From Ectobius pallidus (lineage: Eukaryota; Arthropoda; Insecta; Blattodea; Ectobiidae), in contig CAXKWD010000009.1 in assembly GCA_964059195.1 (NCBI GenBank), positions 87,951,432 to 88,015,431 on the forward strand: a stretch of DNA of 64,000 nucleotides. The letters run 5' to 3'. Below are positions 11,085 to 22,065 of this stretch, in pieces. The stretch's first letter is position 1. Every line of letters begins with the position of its first letter. Made by a program: the position numbers and the translations under genes. Under the pieces are notes generated by a model. The model was not told where the DNA came from and did not search any database. It was given only the letters and a program-made list of their open reading frames with translations.

Positions 11085-12551
11085 TAGTAGTAAGTATTCT
11101 GCCTTCCGGCAGGTTTTCAAACTTGGTACGCGAATTTTGTTTTCCAAAACTGTCTATCCTCTGCTTCCTCCTTCAGCATCCAATATTTCCGCTTTTCCCT
11201 TAAATCGTCCAACAGCTGAATTCTTCTTCTTCCAAGTCTAGTTGTACCCTCCAATCTTCCTTCTACGACACCATGTAATAAGCAGTTCCTTCTGAGAATG
11301 TGCCCAACCCAGTTTGCTTTCCTCTGACGAATTGTGTGTATGATTGACTTCTTCTCACCCACTCTACTCAGAACCTCTTCGTTTGTCACCATGTCCATCC
11401 ACTTTATATTTTCTATCTGTCTCCAGCACCACATTTCAAAACTTTCTAAATATTTCTTCTCTAATTTCCTCAAAGTCCATGTCTCTGATCCATACAAAGC
11501 AATACTCCAAATATAACACTTCACCAGGTTTTTACGTAGCTCTAGGTTCAGACTACTAGTTAGCAGAGTTCTCTTCTTCATAAATGCTTTCTTGGCCATG
11601 GCAATTCTTGATCTTATCTCCTTGGTGCAATAGGCATCTTTCGTCAGTACACTTCCTAAGTATTTGAACTGGTTCACGTTCTCTAATTCTTGATTTCCCA
11701 TGATAATTTGAAGCGGCTCTTCTCTCCTCGATATCCTCATCACCTTCGATTTACCTATGTTGATTTCCATTCCATACTTTCTTCCTGTTTCCACCAGCCT
11801 GTCAATCATTCCTTGCAATATTTCTTGTTTCTTTGCCAGAATCACCAGGTCGTCCGCATATTTGATGGTGTTAATAGCGTATCCTCCTATCACAAAATCC
11901 CTAACTCCTTCTAAGGCTTCTTTTGCTAGCCAGTCTCCATAAAGGTTGAACAAGATGGGTGACATACAACATCCTTGACGCACACCTCTTCCTATTTCTA
12001 CACTGTTGGTCACTCCATGTTCTAGACGCACTTTCACTTTTTGTCCCAGGTACAAATTGCGGATTAGTCTCCTGTCCTTCCAGTCAATGCCTATTTTTTT
12101 GAGTATGTCCATTAACTTTTCCCAGTTCACTCGGTCAAAAGCTTTTTGCCAATCAATAAAGCAGACACACACTTCTTCCTTGACCGCTAAAACTCTCTCT
12201 GATATAATCCTTAGCATTCCAATTGCATCTCTAGTTCCTTTTCCTTTCCGGAAACCAAATTGGTCTTCTCCTATTACGTCTTCTATTCTTCTTTCCAGTC
12301 TTCTAGTTAGTATCCGTGCCACAATTTTTCCTACGTGAGATAGCAAGCTGATAGTTCTGTGATCACTACACATCTTGGCACATTTCTTCTTCTTTAGTGC
12401 AATCATAGTTACCTCTAGGAAATCTTGAGGCCATTCTCCAGTGTCATAAATTCGGTTGATAAGTTTGGTAAGTTTCCTCATCCCATTTTCTCCTAATTCC
12501 TTCAGTAGGTCCACTGGTATGTCATCGTCTCCTGTGGCCTTTCTATTCTTC
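11085..12551 (-). mobile_element. 5'-truncated LINE (non-LTR retrotransposon)
   Basis: A minus-strand LINE whose 5' part (endonuclease and upstream regions) is missing. Its 3' end is a short tail of TAC repeats (plus strand 'gtagtagtagtag', about 11080-11092). The tail stands a few dozen bases past the stop codon, an arrangement common in RTE-like elements with short 3' UTRs. Upstream of the truncated 5' end the 15 bp sequence 'attgtgaggcacatt' occurs twice in tandem (12552-12566, 12567-12581), and 'tattgtg' also precedes the 3' tail (11073-11079). This is compatible with a target duplication plus an extra junction duplication. Confidence 0.8.
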
Positions 12552-12580
12552 ATTGTGAGGCACATTATTGTGAGGCACAT
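11117..12580 (-). CDS. LINE reverse transcriptase (partial open frame)
   Basis: A 487-codon frame encoding an RNA-directed DNA polymerase of a non-LTR retrotransposon. The true element sequence begins near residue 10 (MKNRKATGDDDIP); the first nine residues come from the duplicated flank. Visible RT motifs in order are QFGFRKGKGTRD (about 107-118), IDWQKAFDRV with the first catalytic Asp (142-151), GRGVRQGCCMSPILFN (197-212) and KYADDLVILA with the catalytic Asp pair (240-249). The C-terminal domain has FKYLGS (305-310), ALYGSETWTL (361-370), MWCWRQIE and WVGHILRR (424-431). No internal stop is present. The endonuclease domain is absent, so the copy cannot be autonomous. The clade is probably RTE-like, but I am not certain. 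Confidence 0.88.
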   Translation of the reverse strand: MCLTIMCLTMKNRKATGDDDIPVDLLKELGENGMRKLTKLINRIYDTGEWPQDFLEVTMIALKKKKCAKMCSDHRTISLLSHVGKIVARILTRRLERRIEDVIGEDQFGFRKGKGTRDAIGMLRIISERVLAVKEEVCVCFIDWQKAFDRVNWEKLMDILKKIGIDWKDRRLIRNLYLGQKVKVRLEHGVTNSVEIGRGVRQGCCMSPILFNLYGDWLAKEALEGVRDFVIGGYAINTIKYADDLVILAKKQEILQGMIDRLVETGRKYGMEINIGKSKVMRISRREEPLQIIMGNQELENVNQFKYLGSVLTKDAYCTKEIRSRIAMAKKAFMKKRTLLTSSLNLELRKNLVKCYIWSIALYGSETWTLRKLEKKYLESFEMWCWRQIENIKWMDMVTNEEVLSRVGEKKSIIHTIRQRKANWVGHILRRNCLLHGVVEGRLEGTTRLGRRRIQLLDDLREKRKYWMLKEEAEDRQFWKTKFAYQV

Positions 12581-12594
12581 TAATTATTATTACT

Positions 12595-12640
12595 GGAAAG
12601 AGATACCATCTGGCGCAGTGAATCGAACTTAGGTTGACTC
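12595..12640 (+). mobile_element. SINE family B 5' fragment
   Basis: 'gaaagagataccatctggcg' followed by 'cagtgaatcgaactt' matches the 5' segment shared by copies at 23253 and 32334 and, inverted, at 30020-30045 and 31420-31465. The tRNA-like part is missing. Confidence 0.6.
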
Positions 12641-14435
12641 ATAAAATGATTCTTATATTAGTAAAGTTTCCAACGTAAAAGAATCCTAGTGTTTAGGAAG
12701 CCCTGCCATGGCACTCAAGGTTCTGCAATTTTGTTTTTACAAGGAGTCAATTAGTAATATAGTACAGGAATATTTTTCTACCTGGACCTGCTCAGGAAGA
12801 TGCGCAGTAGTCTGGACGAGTCCACTATCGAAACATTGTCATTTGAAGGGATGATGTTTCATTCGTACGCCAGTCTTCAAGGGAGTCACAACACGCTAAT
12901 TTAAGGAATACGGTTATGGCTGTCTTACTGGCGAGAGGGGAAGGATGGCTTGCATATCTGAGTTCAACTCCCACCTCTGATTGTCCATCCCCTCACACGC
13001 GTCTCATCACTGTTAGATAGAAAAAAATACTGTATAATTGCAGCTATCACGTAACCGAAGTGAAGGATATTCTTTCCGAATGTATTTAAATAAATAAGGC
13101 ATTATAATAAACTATTTTCAAAACTACAGTTCATTTCCGCCTGTGTACAAAATTATAATATGAGTATTTGTTCAAAATAAGCACTCTTGAATATCCTGCT
13201 TCGTTGTTCAAGCACAATTTCTTGTAGCTTGGTAGTGAACATATGGAGCAATGATATGTAATAGGCCTACCATATCAAATTAATTGAACACTAACCTAAA
13301 ATGCTGACTGATTCTTTTGTTTTCCTGTTTCTCGTACAGTTTCTGTCCGGGAATTACGTTTGCGGTAATTTTCAAGGAACGTAGCCTTTTTGCGTAAAAA
13401 AAGGCATGGTTTTCCTAGTTTCATGGGCAACACATGTTGACTGACTTAGAGGTGTATAATTCTTGTTATAGCACATAACCACATTTTCCTTCTCAATTTT
13501 CACAAGATTAGAACTCTCCACGGCTTGGTTTTAAAAAATATTGCTATACTTTATTGACAATGATACCACCTCGTTTGATATTCGTATAAATCTACAACTA
13601 CAACTACTGAATTTCGTCCCCAACACTTTAATGTACTGCAAGAGTCCAAAATCTCCATTCTGATATTCTTTACAAAGAGACGCGATGAAATTAATTTTGC
13701 CGGTCGTATTTTTTCCCTCATGTATTTCCGGAATTTACAGTTTATTTGGTGCGAGCAAGTGTTTGTATTTCAAGAAGAAAACCTATAAAAGTAGTGCTGT
13801 TAATTCTTGGACACCCTTTCAGTTTATCAGGCATACAATTTTATTTTCCATATACTGCAATCTGGTCCTTCAAATTCAACGCAAACTGGTTGTGATTTAA
13901 TCTTGAGAGTAGAATAAGGCAACTCTTACCTAAAAATGTACACCAGCTAAAAGGTCCTGCGGTTTTCCAGACACATACGGAAAAATGACACTTACCTGTA
14001 AAAAAATAAAAACGTAAGTTAATTAATAAAAACATTAGACATGGTCCCAAAATGCATATTATCTCTTATTTAATAATGCACTGAAAATGCAGTTACTAAA
14101 AATATAGCAGTTCCCGAATGAATGAGCAAACCGAGGTTGTACGAGAACGAAAGTGACGAAAAGAGAGGTCTATAGTGTTCGTGCATGGAGTGTACCGTTG
14201 TATTTTTAATTAGCTATAATGCAGCGCAGCAGATTATACAAGAGTCCTCCTACACGTGGATGTCAGCTGTGGCTTATTGTCCTTGCCTGATTAATTCTAC
14301 AGCTCGAAAAGAAGGGCTGATTAGTCGACCACGGAAGTACCTAAACAATTCCCTTTTTATAACAGTGCAAGAAAAATAAACAAAAAGTAGAATCTATGAA
14401 AAAAAGTGTGCGTGGAACGCCACGCGACAGAAGTG
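12641..14435. other. Unassigned intergenic sequence
   Basis: No gene recognised. A possible worn tRNA-like head lies near 12920-12985, with a box B-like 'gagttcaactccc' after 'ggctgtcttactggcgagag', but no homologous copy in the window supports it. The rest is AT-rich. Confidence 0.4.
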
Positions 14436-14803
14436 AAACTTGTTTTAATTTTTTGATTTTTCAATTTCGGATTATTGGATTTTTTGAATTTTGGATTGTT
14501 GGACTTTTTAATATTGGGTTTTTGGACTTTTTAAATTTTGGATTTTTTAATTTTCGATTTTGGATTTATTATTTTATTTTATTTTTTATTTTATTTTTAA
14601 ATTTTGGCTTTTTAAATTTTGGGTTTTTTATTTTTTAAATTTTGGATTTTTGGGCTTTTGAATTTTGGATCTTTGAATTTTTTATGTTGGAATTTTGGAT
14701 CTTTTAATTTTGGATTTTTAAAATTTTGGATCTTTGAATTTTTTTATTTTTAATTTTGGATTTTGTATATTTGAATTTTTGGATTTTTTAAATTTTGGTT
14801 AAG
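14436..14803 (+). repeat. T-rich minisatellite (TTTTGGATTTTTGAAT-like units)
   Basis: About 370 bp almost devoid of C on this strand. It is built of drifting units of about 13-16 bp around 'ttttggattttttgaattt'. An 80-codon frame here encodes a Phe, Leu, Gly and Asn repeat and is a by-product of the array, not a gene. Units vary in length and spacing, so the array is heterogeneous. Confidence 0.8.
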
Positions 14804-14995
14804 CCTAATCATTGAGTTGATTGTTTTCTGTGCAGCCCGTTCCGTCACACCTCACTAATTTCGTGACGATTTTGAGCGTCACTTTAATTTCGTGACGATT
14901 TTTTAGCGTTACACAAGCTCTTGATTTACCCCTACCGCGGCTAAAGATGTTTCACTTCTAAAACGTGCATACCCTTTGTCTCAGATAAGTAACAA
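14804..14995. repeat. Short tandem duplication in intergenic sequence
   Basis: 'aatttcgtgacgattttgag' with 'cgtcac' at about 14858-14883 is repeated as 'aatttcgtgacgatttttta' with 'gcgttac' at about 14887-14913, two units of about 28 bp. Nothing else recognised. Confidence 0.6.
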
Positions 14996-15265
14996 CAATC
15001 CGTGGCGCTATATTCCATGGCGTTACAAGGCATAGATAGCACCCTACCCCTGCGTCATCTACCTTCATCCTTCGACATTGGAAGACAGTAGGATTGGGGA
15101 TATGTGGTCAACATAGCCGTAATTGGTGTTCTTCATGCCCGGAGCCTCTCCTTAGAATATTGTCAACATAAGGCTGAGAGAAGCCAGTTGCAAATCTCCC
15201 TATCTCATAAAAAATCAGAGGGACCGAATCCGGACCTACGAATTCGTAATCAGATCTAAGAGTGG
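14996..15265 (-). mobile_element. tRNA-derived SINE (family A), degenerate
   Basis: Minus-strand homologue of the SINE at 9489-9800. The 3' end is at the low coordinates ('atccgtggcgctata', the complement of the family's 'agcgccacgga' end). The body contains the complements of 'tgcgtcatctac', 'ggattggggatatgtggtca' and 'cggagcctctcctta'. The head lies near 15205-15265, with a decayed box B ('ggattcggtcc'). No target duplication was found. Confidence 0.75.
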
Positions 15266-15592
15266 TGTTATATATACCGGTAGATAAATTTCCAGGACAA
15301 TTATCTTAATACACATATTGTAGTTGTTTTCTCGACTTTCATAACAGTTTCAAAATATTTCACCCATTTTTTCGAAATATGCAAGAACTATCTGCAATAC
15401 TGAAATAAGTAAGCCTAACAGGATCATAAGAAAATGGATATGATTTTGAGTTTTAGAACATTTGGAAAAAACAATCGGAAGATATTAAACGTGAAAGACG
15501 ACTAACATTAAATTTCCGAATCTTCTTTTCGACGGAAATACAAGACTGTAACACACTTCTGATGGTTCTAATGAAGTAGTAAAAAGTAACTA

Positions 15593-15732
15593 CAGTCCAT
15601 CCACTCTAAGAACTGAACCTAAAGTAAACAAAAATCAATAAATATGTCCCTCTCTAGCATATTACTCATATTATTTAAAGAGTGAGACAGGCTTATTGAT
15701 TTTTGTTTATTTTAGGGTTGTTTGATGGACTA
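15593..15732. mobile_element. Small hairpin MITE, TA-flanked
   Basis: A 140 bp near-palindrome. The left end 'cagtccatccactctaagaa' and its continuation 'taaacaaaaatcaataa' pair with the right part 'ttattgatttttgttta' and 'gtttgatggacta'. TA occurs immediately outside both ends (15591-15592 and 15733-15734). It has no coding content. The class is likely Tc1/mariner-type from the TA target, but the termini are not diagnostic. Confidence 0.6.
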
Positions 15733-15735
15733 TAG

Positions 15736-18560
15736 TTTCTGATAGTCAAAACGCCAACATATCTTCAAAAAATCATCCTTTAAAATATCTAAGAGGTATT
15801 CCAAACAACGTTTCAATATTTTAAAATGACATTTTTCTTACAGGAGTAATTCTTTAGCTTTCATTGGAATGAGAATTTAGGTATGTGAGAAGCGCATAAG
15901 TCTGTCATGCCAGAAGAAAGAGGGGGAACCAAGAAAACTCATTTCAGAATACCATGTTCCCTCTTCCCTCCTTATTTTTAAAATTACGTTATAAGTCTCC
16001 ATGTTACAGGAGAGGCGAAGATGAAAGCATTGGAGATGACTCCAGAAAATGATAATTTGTGTTCCGAACGTCTTGTACGTCTTGCGGTTCAGCGGTTGTC
16101 ATGGGAACACCAGTCTCCGTTCGTCGTAAATACGATCTCTGCTACCCCTATTTGTGCGTGTTCACCCCTCATGAATCCACCCTACCATGGCATCCTTGTA
16201 GCGTTTATTCCCTGAAGTATAGACATTCTCATTCACGCTACAAGTAGGCCTACGCTCTTTTCTTTCTTCCTAGTTTAAAGGCCTACAATCTTTTCCTTCT
16301 TCCTAGTTTAAATGAGCACGTTATAATCTCTTGTTTTGTTTTGGAAATGTGAACACAAATGAGACTTTTGTTAAACATTTTTCAATAGATTTTTTTTTTT
16401 GTAATGAACCATTCAAACACACCAACTACTTTCGTACCTTAACAATACCTAGTCAAGAAATAAAAAAAGCAAAGCGTGTAAAAAATTATGTGCAATAATG
16501 TCAGGGCGTTTTAGGACTATGATAAAATATTATCTTGAGTAAAAACTAGAGTAAAAACTAGTCTTCACGCCACTTCAGAAGTTAGGACGAGAGTGTTCGA
16601 AGTTTGTCTTGTATAGTATAGTAATAATAGGCTAATTATAGGCATGTCTTCGCCTCAGCACTCTCCATTCAAGATTAACCACACAATGTGCTGCCTCTAT
16701 ATCAACTACCTCATTAGCAGCAGGCTATTTCAAAGTTTGTTGAGATGTATATTTTAATAATTGTTAGTTATTTAACCTAAAAATTCGGTTAGCACAACTA
16801 TTGGAACAATACAACTGATAGGGCAAGTTTTTAAAACCAAAATGGAAAAAGAAATTAAAATTATTCAAACAATTGAAATTACGTTAACGATATACAGTGG
16901 ATAAAAACTGCGTTGTGAAAAAGAATAAAATAGCAGCCAAGTAAGTAAAAATAAATCATAAAGAAATTATACTACCTCCAAGCAAGTTGTGAAACTTGAG
17001 TAAATCGATTTCTTCTCGGTTAAGATTGGTATTGAGAAACGAAAATTCTTAATAACAATAACGGTTTTAGTTATTAAGAATTATTATTTTTACTATTCCA
17101 CTTATACGTCCCATCATTATGGACAGTAAGCAATTACCGCTAGTGCCGTACTGGCCCTTCGAAACTGTCGGGAATTTTCCCAGTGGGTCGACTTTTGTTT
17201 TGTTTATACCATTCACTGCCATTGTAGAACAAATTATATTATTTCTAACAAATATTACTCGCATTCCATTATATACCAGGGAACGTTGCTCTCAGATAAC
17301 TTGCTTCACTGAATTGGACACTGCGAATTTCGTATGTTATAGTTATTCCCAAAACATGAAAGATTCAGTTCTTGGAGCTACTCGGATAACATTCCCCCTC
17401 CCCTACTTCTGAACTGTAGGGATAGCGAACAATAAGCGACCCTCATTAGGAAGGGACTCATCGTGAAACCATTTCGCAAAGTCAGCCCGGGCCTCGGGCG
17501 ATGGAGTGAGACGAGGCTATCATGTTTTGGAAAGAACTATACCTAGCATAGTAATTAAATCTATAAATTGTAACAAAAATGGAAATCAGATGAGTCATTT
17601 TCGAGTACAAAAAGACAGAGAATTTGCAAGTATGAGTTTCTCTACTTCAATTAAAGAAGATAAGCGAAATCAATAGTATTAGTCCTATATCCATTCACTT
17701 ATCATATTATGATTATGACTGTTGTTGTTGAGGGCCGTTTATAACAGCTACTTGATTACCGCTCAGCAATTATTATTTCATGCAGGTTATGCATTTATCA
17801 AAGATACGCCTAAAGAAAACAAGTGATTTAATTATTTATTACAAATTTTATGACACTATCATAGCTGTAGCGACCAGCCTTTAAAGTTATTTCCGTTTGT
17901 TGTATTTGCAATATTATGGGTCTTATTTATTACTTTTATGTATTAGTTTATTTTATTCGGAAAATAAGTAATAGATACAACTCGTGATTTTCTACTTCTC
18001 CGAATAAATCTGGTAAACTGACTCATAGACACATTGTTAAGTTGAAAAGTCCATTTGGCATTACGTGTAATAATTCAACGTAAGTATTGCCAGAATAAGA
18101 CAACTAGAAGTAAAATCATTAAAATTGCTCTTTAGAGAGGATCGCCAATTAGATCGCTTATCGATAACACCGTTTCTAGAGCGAAGCTTCTATTATTATC
18201 TCCTTCTTTGGTCTCCTCGCGGAAATTTCACTTAAGATCTCTTTAACGTTCTTATTACTGGATAAAGAACATGTTAAACAACATATAAATTTTAACCACG
18301 GATTTGGATATTAAATGGCAAGGTGATAAAGTTTATAAAAAAAAAATATTTTTTGAGAATCTTACTATGCTCCTAACTTTTTTATAATATGTAAATAAGG
18401 TAAGTTGTGGAAATGGATGCCTCAAAAGTGAAAACCACTCAAAATTGGAGAAAAAATAATACTAGGCCTACTCTCCATCCTTAACAAATATTGCGAAATG
18501 AAGACCTATCTCGAGCTTGCTCATGGCTCTACTAAGATAAATAGATACATGAAGGAGAAA
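15736..18560. other. Unassigned intergenic sequence
   Basis: No gene recognised over about 2.8 kb. A small tandem duplication at about 16245-16315 repeats 'ggcctac.(a/c)tcttttc.ttcttcctagttta' twice. 'gtaaaaactaga' is doubled near 16536-16561. Short frames at 16021-16247 and 17119-17412 show no family resemblance. Confidence 0.45.
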
Positions 18561-18735
18561 ATAAATAAATAAATACATGAGTAAATAAATACATGAGTAA
18601 ATAAATACATGAGTAAATAAATACATGAGTAAATAAATACATGAGTAAATAAATACATGAGTAAATAAATTATGATTATGATTACGATAATAATAATAAT
18701 AATAATGATAATTATTATTATTATTATTATCAGCA
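18561..18735. repeat. 16 bp minisatellite (taaataaatacatgag)n plus ATT-rich tail
   Basis: About six tandem copies of 'taaataaatacatgag' from about 18566 to 18665. An (AAT)/(ATT) palindromic microsatellite follows to 18731. The minus strand is open through the array and encodes a repetitive Leu/Phe/Tyr string, which is a by-product of the repeat. Confidence 0.9.
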
Positions 18736-19138
18736 TCATCACTACAATATCCTTTGAAAGAAGAAAAATGAAGCTCCATTAAACGCACACTTATGTAACG
18801 CCACCAAGAGAAAGTACTCATATTCCAGATTGTAAGTGTTGTAAGCCTAGCGCCAGACTTTTTATTTATTCGACAGTTGCACAGTGCGTCATAATATTGA
18901 AACAGAGCCAAATGACTGGTAATGAAAATGTATGAGTCGCTTGGAAAATACTCCGCTGTCACTCCCCGTTTGCGAGGAGATGAATCTCGTTTATTCTAAA
19001 GCTATAAAAACATTTTCTAACGTTCTTCCCATTTTATATTTAAGCCTATCGTCGCCATTTTAACCTTACACTGGAACATTATCCACTTTAAGAATTAAGT
19101 ATTTACTCATAATTTGGTTTTCTTTACTTTGTTTGTTA
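18736..19138. other. Unassigned intergenic sequence
   Basis: No recognised gene, RNA or transposon end. Confidence 0.4.
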
Positions 19139-19597
19139 TAACTAGGGGCGGATTTCTACGACCTAAAAAAAAGGATATATGTATGTATTTATGACCTAAA
19201 AAGCATTAAAATATGACCAATAAAATTTAAAATATGACTTTACCACTTACACATGTGTATATCTTTTTAAGTTTCATTACAATTCATTTTATCAAAATAT
19301 AATGTTAATTATTTAAAATATCTATAAATTCTCAAAAAGTATCATTATAATGCAAAATTTACAAAATATATGAAACTTCAAAATTTCTTTAATATGCACA
19401 AAAATATGACTTAAATATGCACATTCATATTAAATATACTACAATAGTTGAAAACTTCCTAAATATGCAATTATGTGCACAATAAAAGCCGTTCCATTTT
19501 TACCATGATGCTTGGAATCGGGTTTAAATTAGTCGGAAACCTGAAATAATGCAAAGGGGAAAAATATGAGATGTCATAGAAATCCGCCCCCAAGTTA
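19139..19597. mobile_element. TA-flanked MITE, 459 bp
   Basis: The left end TAACTAGGGGCGGATTTCTA matches the inverse of the right end, TAACTTGGGGGCGGATTTCTA, with one base inserted. TA lies directly outside both ends (19137-19138, 19598-19599). The interior is AT-rich with repeated 'gacctaaaaa' and 'aaatatgac' motifs. Similar motifs occur in the hAT elements at 24663 and 55958 and in the fragment at 23373. A TA target points to Tc1/mariner, but the GGGCGGATTT terminus also resembles the local hAT ends, so the superfamily is uncertain. Confidence 0.6.
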
Positions 19598-20027
19598 TAA
19601 TATTTCATCATTGCTGAAGTTTTTCATAATTTAGCCTTTTCTTCATAATATGTGACCAAAACAATTTCAGTGTAGTATATTGAACTTCCTCTATTGTACA
19701 CCAATGAACTAACCCGTTTCTAAGCGATGCCGTGTGCTTTCTTGATTTCTTGGGTAGCAATTCTACAGTTAGGTCTCCCCCCTGTGTAGTTTTGGTTCCT
19801 AGGAACTTCAAGTAGCAATATTCTTACTTGCCACAATTGAACAAGTCGATTAATCGAATGAAAAAGTTGGGTAGGCTGGTATCAGGGAAGCAGCCGTAGT
19901 GTACTTGAAACGTCTTTTGCTTGCTGCCTAAATCTAGGGCGCACCGTATGTTATGATTTGGTTTCCTATTTGGAATAAATAAAAAATTCAGTATGTTTAC
20001 CCGTTTCTTGTATATTATAGCCTACAG
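19598..20027. other. Unassigned intergenic sequence
   Basis: Short minus-strand frame at 19608-19811 is not recognised. No other structure seen. Confidence 0.4.
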
Positions 20028-20693
20028 TTTAGTTAATATTTTAAAATTAATATAGGAAATTTACTTCTCTTGTGAAAAAACTTATTTTTTAGAGAGCTCA
20101 TGTTAAAAATATTTTATTGTAAGAAAACTCAATTAAGAAAAAAATGTACTTAGAGAACTCCATGATGTATAGGCAGGGAAAAAAAGCGGACCGACTAAAA
20201 TATCTAAGTTGCCGATATGAGCCACTGCGTATGCCCAGCGGCATTCACAGGATAGCAGGGAATGTATTGAAATATGTTCTACAGCCGATCAATTGCTTGA
20301 ATTGAGAAAAAAATTCACGTAATTTGCATTGCTTGTGAAAAAAATTAGGAATGGAATAAGCCTACTGAGGCCGGGGTTTCTACATTAATTCGTCCAGACT
20401 TGACGTATTTCAGATACAGGCAGTTTTAGTAAATTACCTCTACTAGAACGATTTTAAACATGTCAAAAAATTTACTTTTTGATGTACCAAAACGAACTGC
20501 TTAACTCAAAGAACGCCACGTGCCCATTGAAAAGAAAAACATATTTACTATTCAAGTTAATTTCGCAACCGCGTAAGTACGTAATAGATTAAATACAAAA
20601 TTGTCATTTGCATTCACTTAAATAAATTATTTCTATACTTCATTTTCGTTTAGGGTTATGTTGTTTGCACAATACTTATATCCGCCTTATACC

Positions 20694-21352
20694 CAGGGCC
20701 GGATTTAAGAGTATGCCACCTATAGGCTAAAGTCCATTTGCCGCCCCCTCTACAGTTCATATTTGCTTAATACATTTGTTTTATACAACAAAAGGATAGA
20801 GTTCATTAGTGTTTTCATGTTTTTTAAACATCAAGTTCATTTAGTTTAGATAAAACTACAATTTTAATGGTTTACATAATAAATTATATAATCAAATTAG
20901 TTATCTACTTGTTTTCTTTTTACTTACTTCTTTTAGGATTCGTTAAAATTGAGATGAGTTTCGAAATTAATTAATTAATTTGTTCTTGGAGATCAGTGAT
21001 CACTAATTTAAACATTTATATATTTTAATGCTAATGACTATCTTTTGCGTAATTGAAAAACTGTGTTCATTTTGAATTAAGTTGTTCTACAAGGTGAAAT
21101 GAAATTACACAAAATGTATTTAATTATTGTTGAAAAATATTACTACGTGCCATGAATTTGTATTATGCTATAGTTTTAGAAAATATGCTGTGTAGAAGGA
21201 CTAAAACATATTTTTAAGTAATATGTATTCTTAAATTCGTACGGAAAATATTATACTTCATTTTAACTTTTAATAAATTGCCAAACTTCCGCCCCTGAAA
21301 ATTTGCCGCTCTAGGTTGCAGCCTACTTAGCCTATTTAGAAATACGGCCCTG
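20694..21352. mobile_element. hAT-superfamily MITE with perfect 8 bp target duplication
   Basis: The ends are CAGGGCCGGATTT and, on the other strand, CAGGGCCGTATTT. The 8 bp duplication CTTATACC is perfect at 20686-20693 and 21353-21360. The CAGGG terminus with an 8 bp target fits hAT elements. The subterminal parts contain 'ttgccgcc' and 'tagg(c/t)t' motifs in both arms. At 659 bp with no transposase frame it is non-autonomous. Confidence 0.8.
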
Positions 21353-21609
21353 CTTATACCCACAACTTACATTTTGTAAGATACCCTTACATAGTAGGTC
21401 TAAAATCTATTTCTTTACAAATAAGCTCATTATGTTATAACCTCAATTACAAAGTGTTGTGAAATCAGATAACAATAATAAAAATTATTTCGATAAACAG
21501 TATAATATACTCGTCAATGAATTAAAATATTATAAATTACAAGTACTGAGGTTGGCTATATCACGTTATACGTTAAAGGCTATCATACGTATGTTATATG
21601 TAAATTCTA

Positions 21610-21854
21610 GAGCGACAGGGAAAAGCGAATAAGTCAAAATACCAAAGTTTTAGGAGAGACAAATAACGATTTATTTTAACAGCATTTTTACAATATTTAG
21701 ATCAGTCCACTCAGATATTTTTACATAGTATAAGATATTCTGTAAAAATATCTGGTGGACTGAACTAAATATTGTAACAATACTGTGGAAATACATTGTT
21801 TTTTATCATTACTGAAACTTTGTAATTTTGACTTATTCGCTTTTTCCCTATCAC
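21610..21854. mobile_element. Full-length hairpin MITE
   Basis: A near-perfect 245 bp palindrome. Outer arms are 'cagggaaaagcgaataagtc' against 'gacttattcgctttttccct'. Inner arms are 'caatatttagatcagtccac' against 'gtggactgaactaaatattg', and then 'gatatttttaca' against 'tgtaaaaatatc' around a short loop near 21728-21745. The flanks read ttCTAG and CTAGaa, compatible with a TA or CTAG target. It lies inside the composite element at 20028-22065. Confidence 0.7.
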
Positions 21855-22065
21855 TAGAATTGTCAGAATCAGTATTAAATACAAAGTTGGTAACAGTGAG
21901 TATTATAAAAAATATGCATCATGGAGTATTCTAAGTACATTTTTTTTTTAATTTGAGTTTTCTTATATTAAATTATTGTATTTATTTATAACATGAGCTC
22001 TCTAAAAAAAATAAGTTTTACAAAAGAGCAGTAAATTTCCTATGAAGATTTACATGATATTTAAC

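Larger units (their letters stand above)
20028..22065. mobile_element. Composite inverted-repeat element carrying two MITEs
   Basis: The left arm, about 20028-20175, is the inverse of the right arm, about 21905-22065. Shared segments include 'ggaaatttact.ctctt', 'agagagctcatgtta', 'aagaaaactcaa' and 'atgtacttaga.(a/t)actcca'. The arms are about 150 bp and about 85% alike by eye. Between them lie the hAT-like MITE at 20694-21352 and the hairpin at 21610-21854. No transposase frame and no clear target duplication outside the arms were found, so it could be an old DNA transposon or an inverted duplication. Confidence 0.5.

Noticed and set aside
18561..18670. CRISPR-like regular repeats
   Set aside because: Units are contiguous, with no unique spacers, in a eukaryotic context. 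It is a minisatellite.
18468..18962. 164-codon minus-strand frame with repeated LFTHVFIYSCIY-like segments
   Set aside because: The open frame results from the 16 bp minisatellite and the ATT repeat. Outside the array nothing resembles a protein family.
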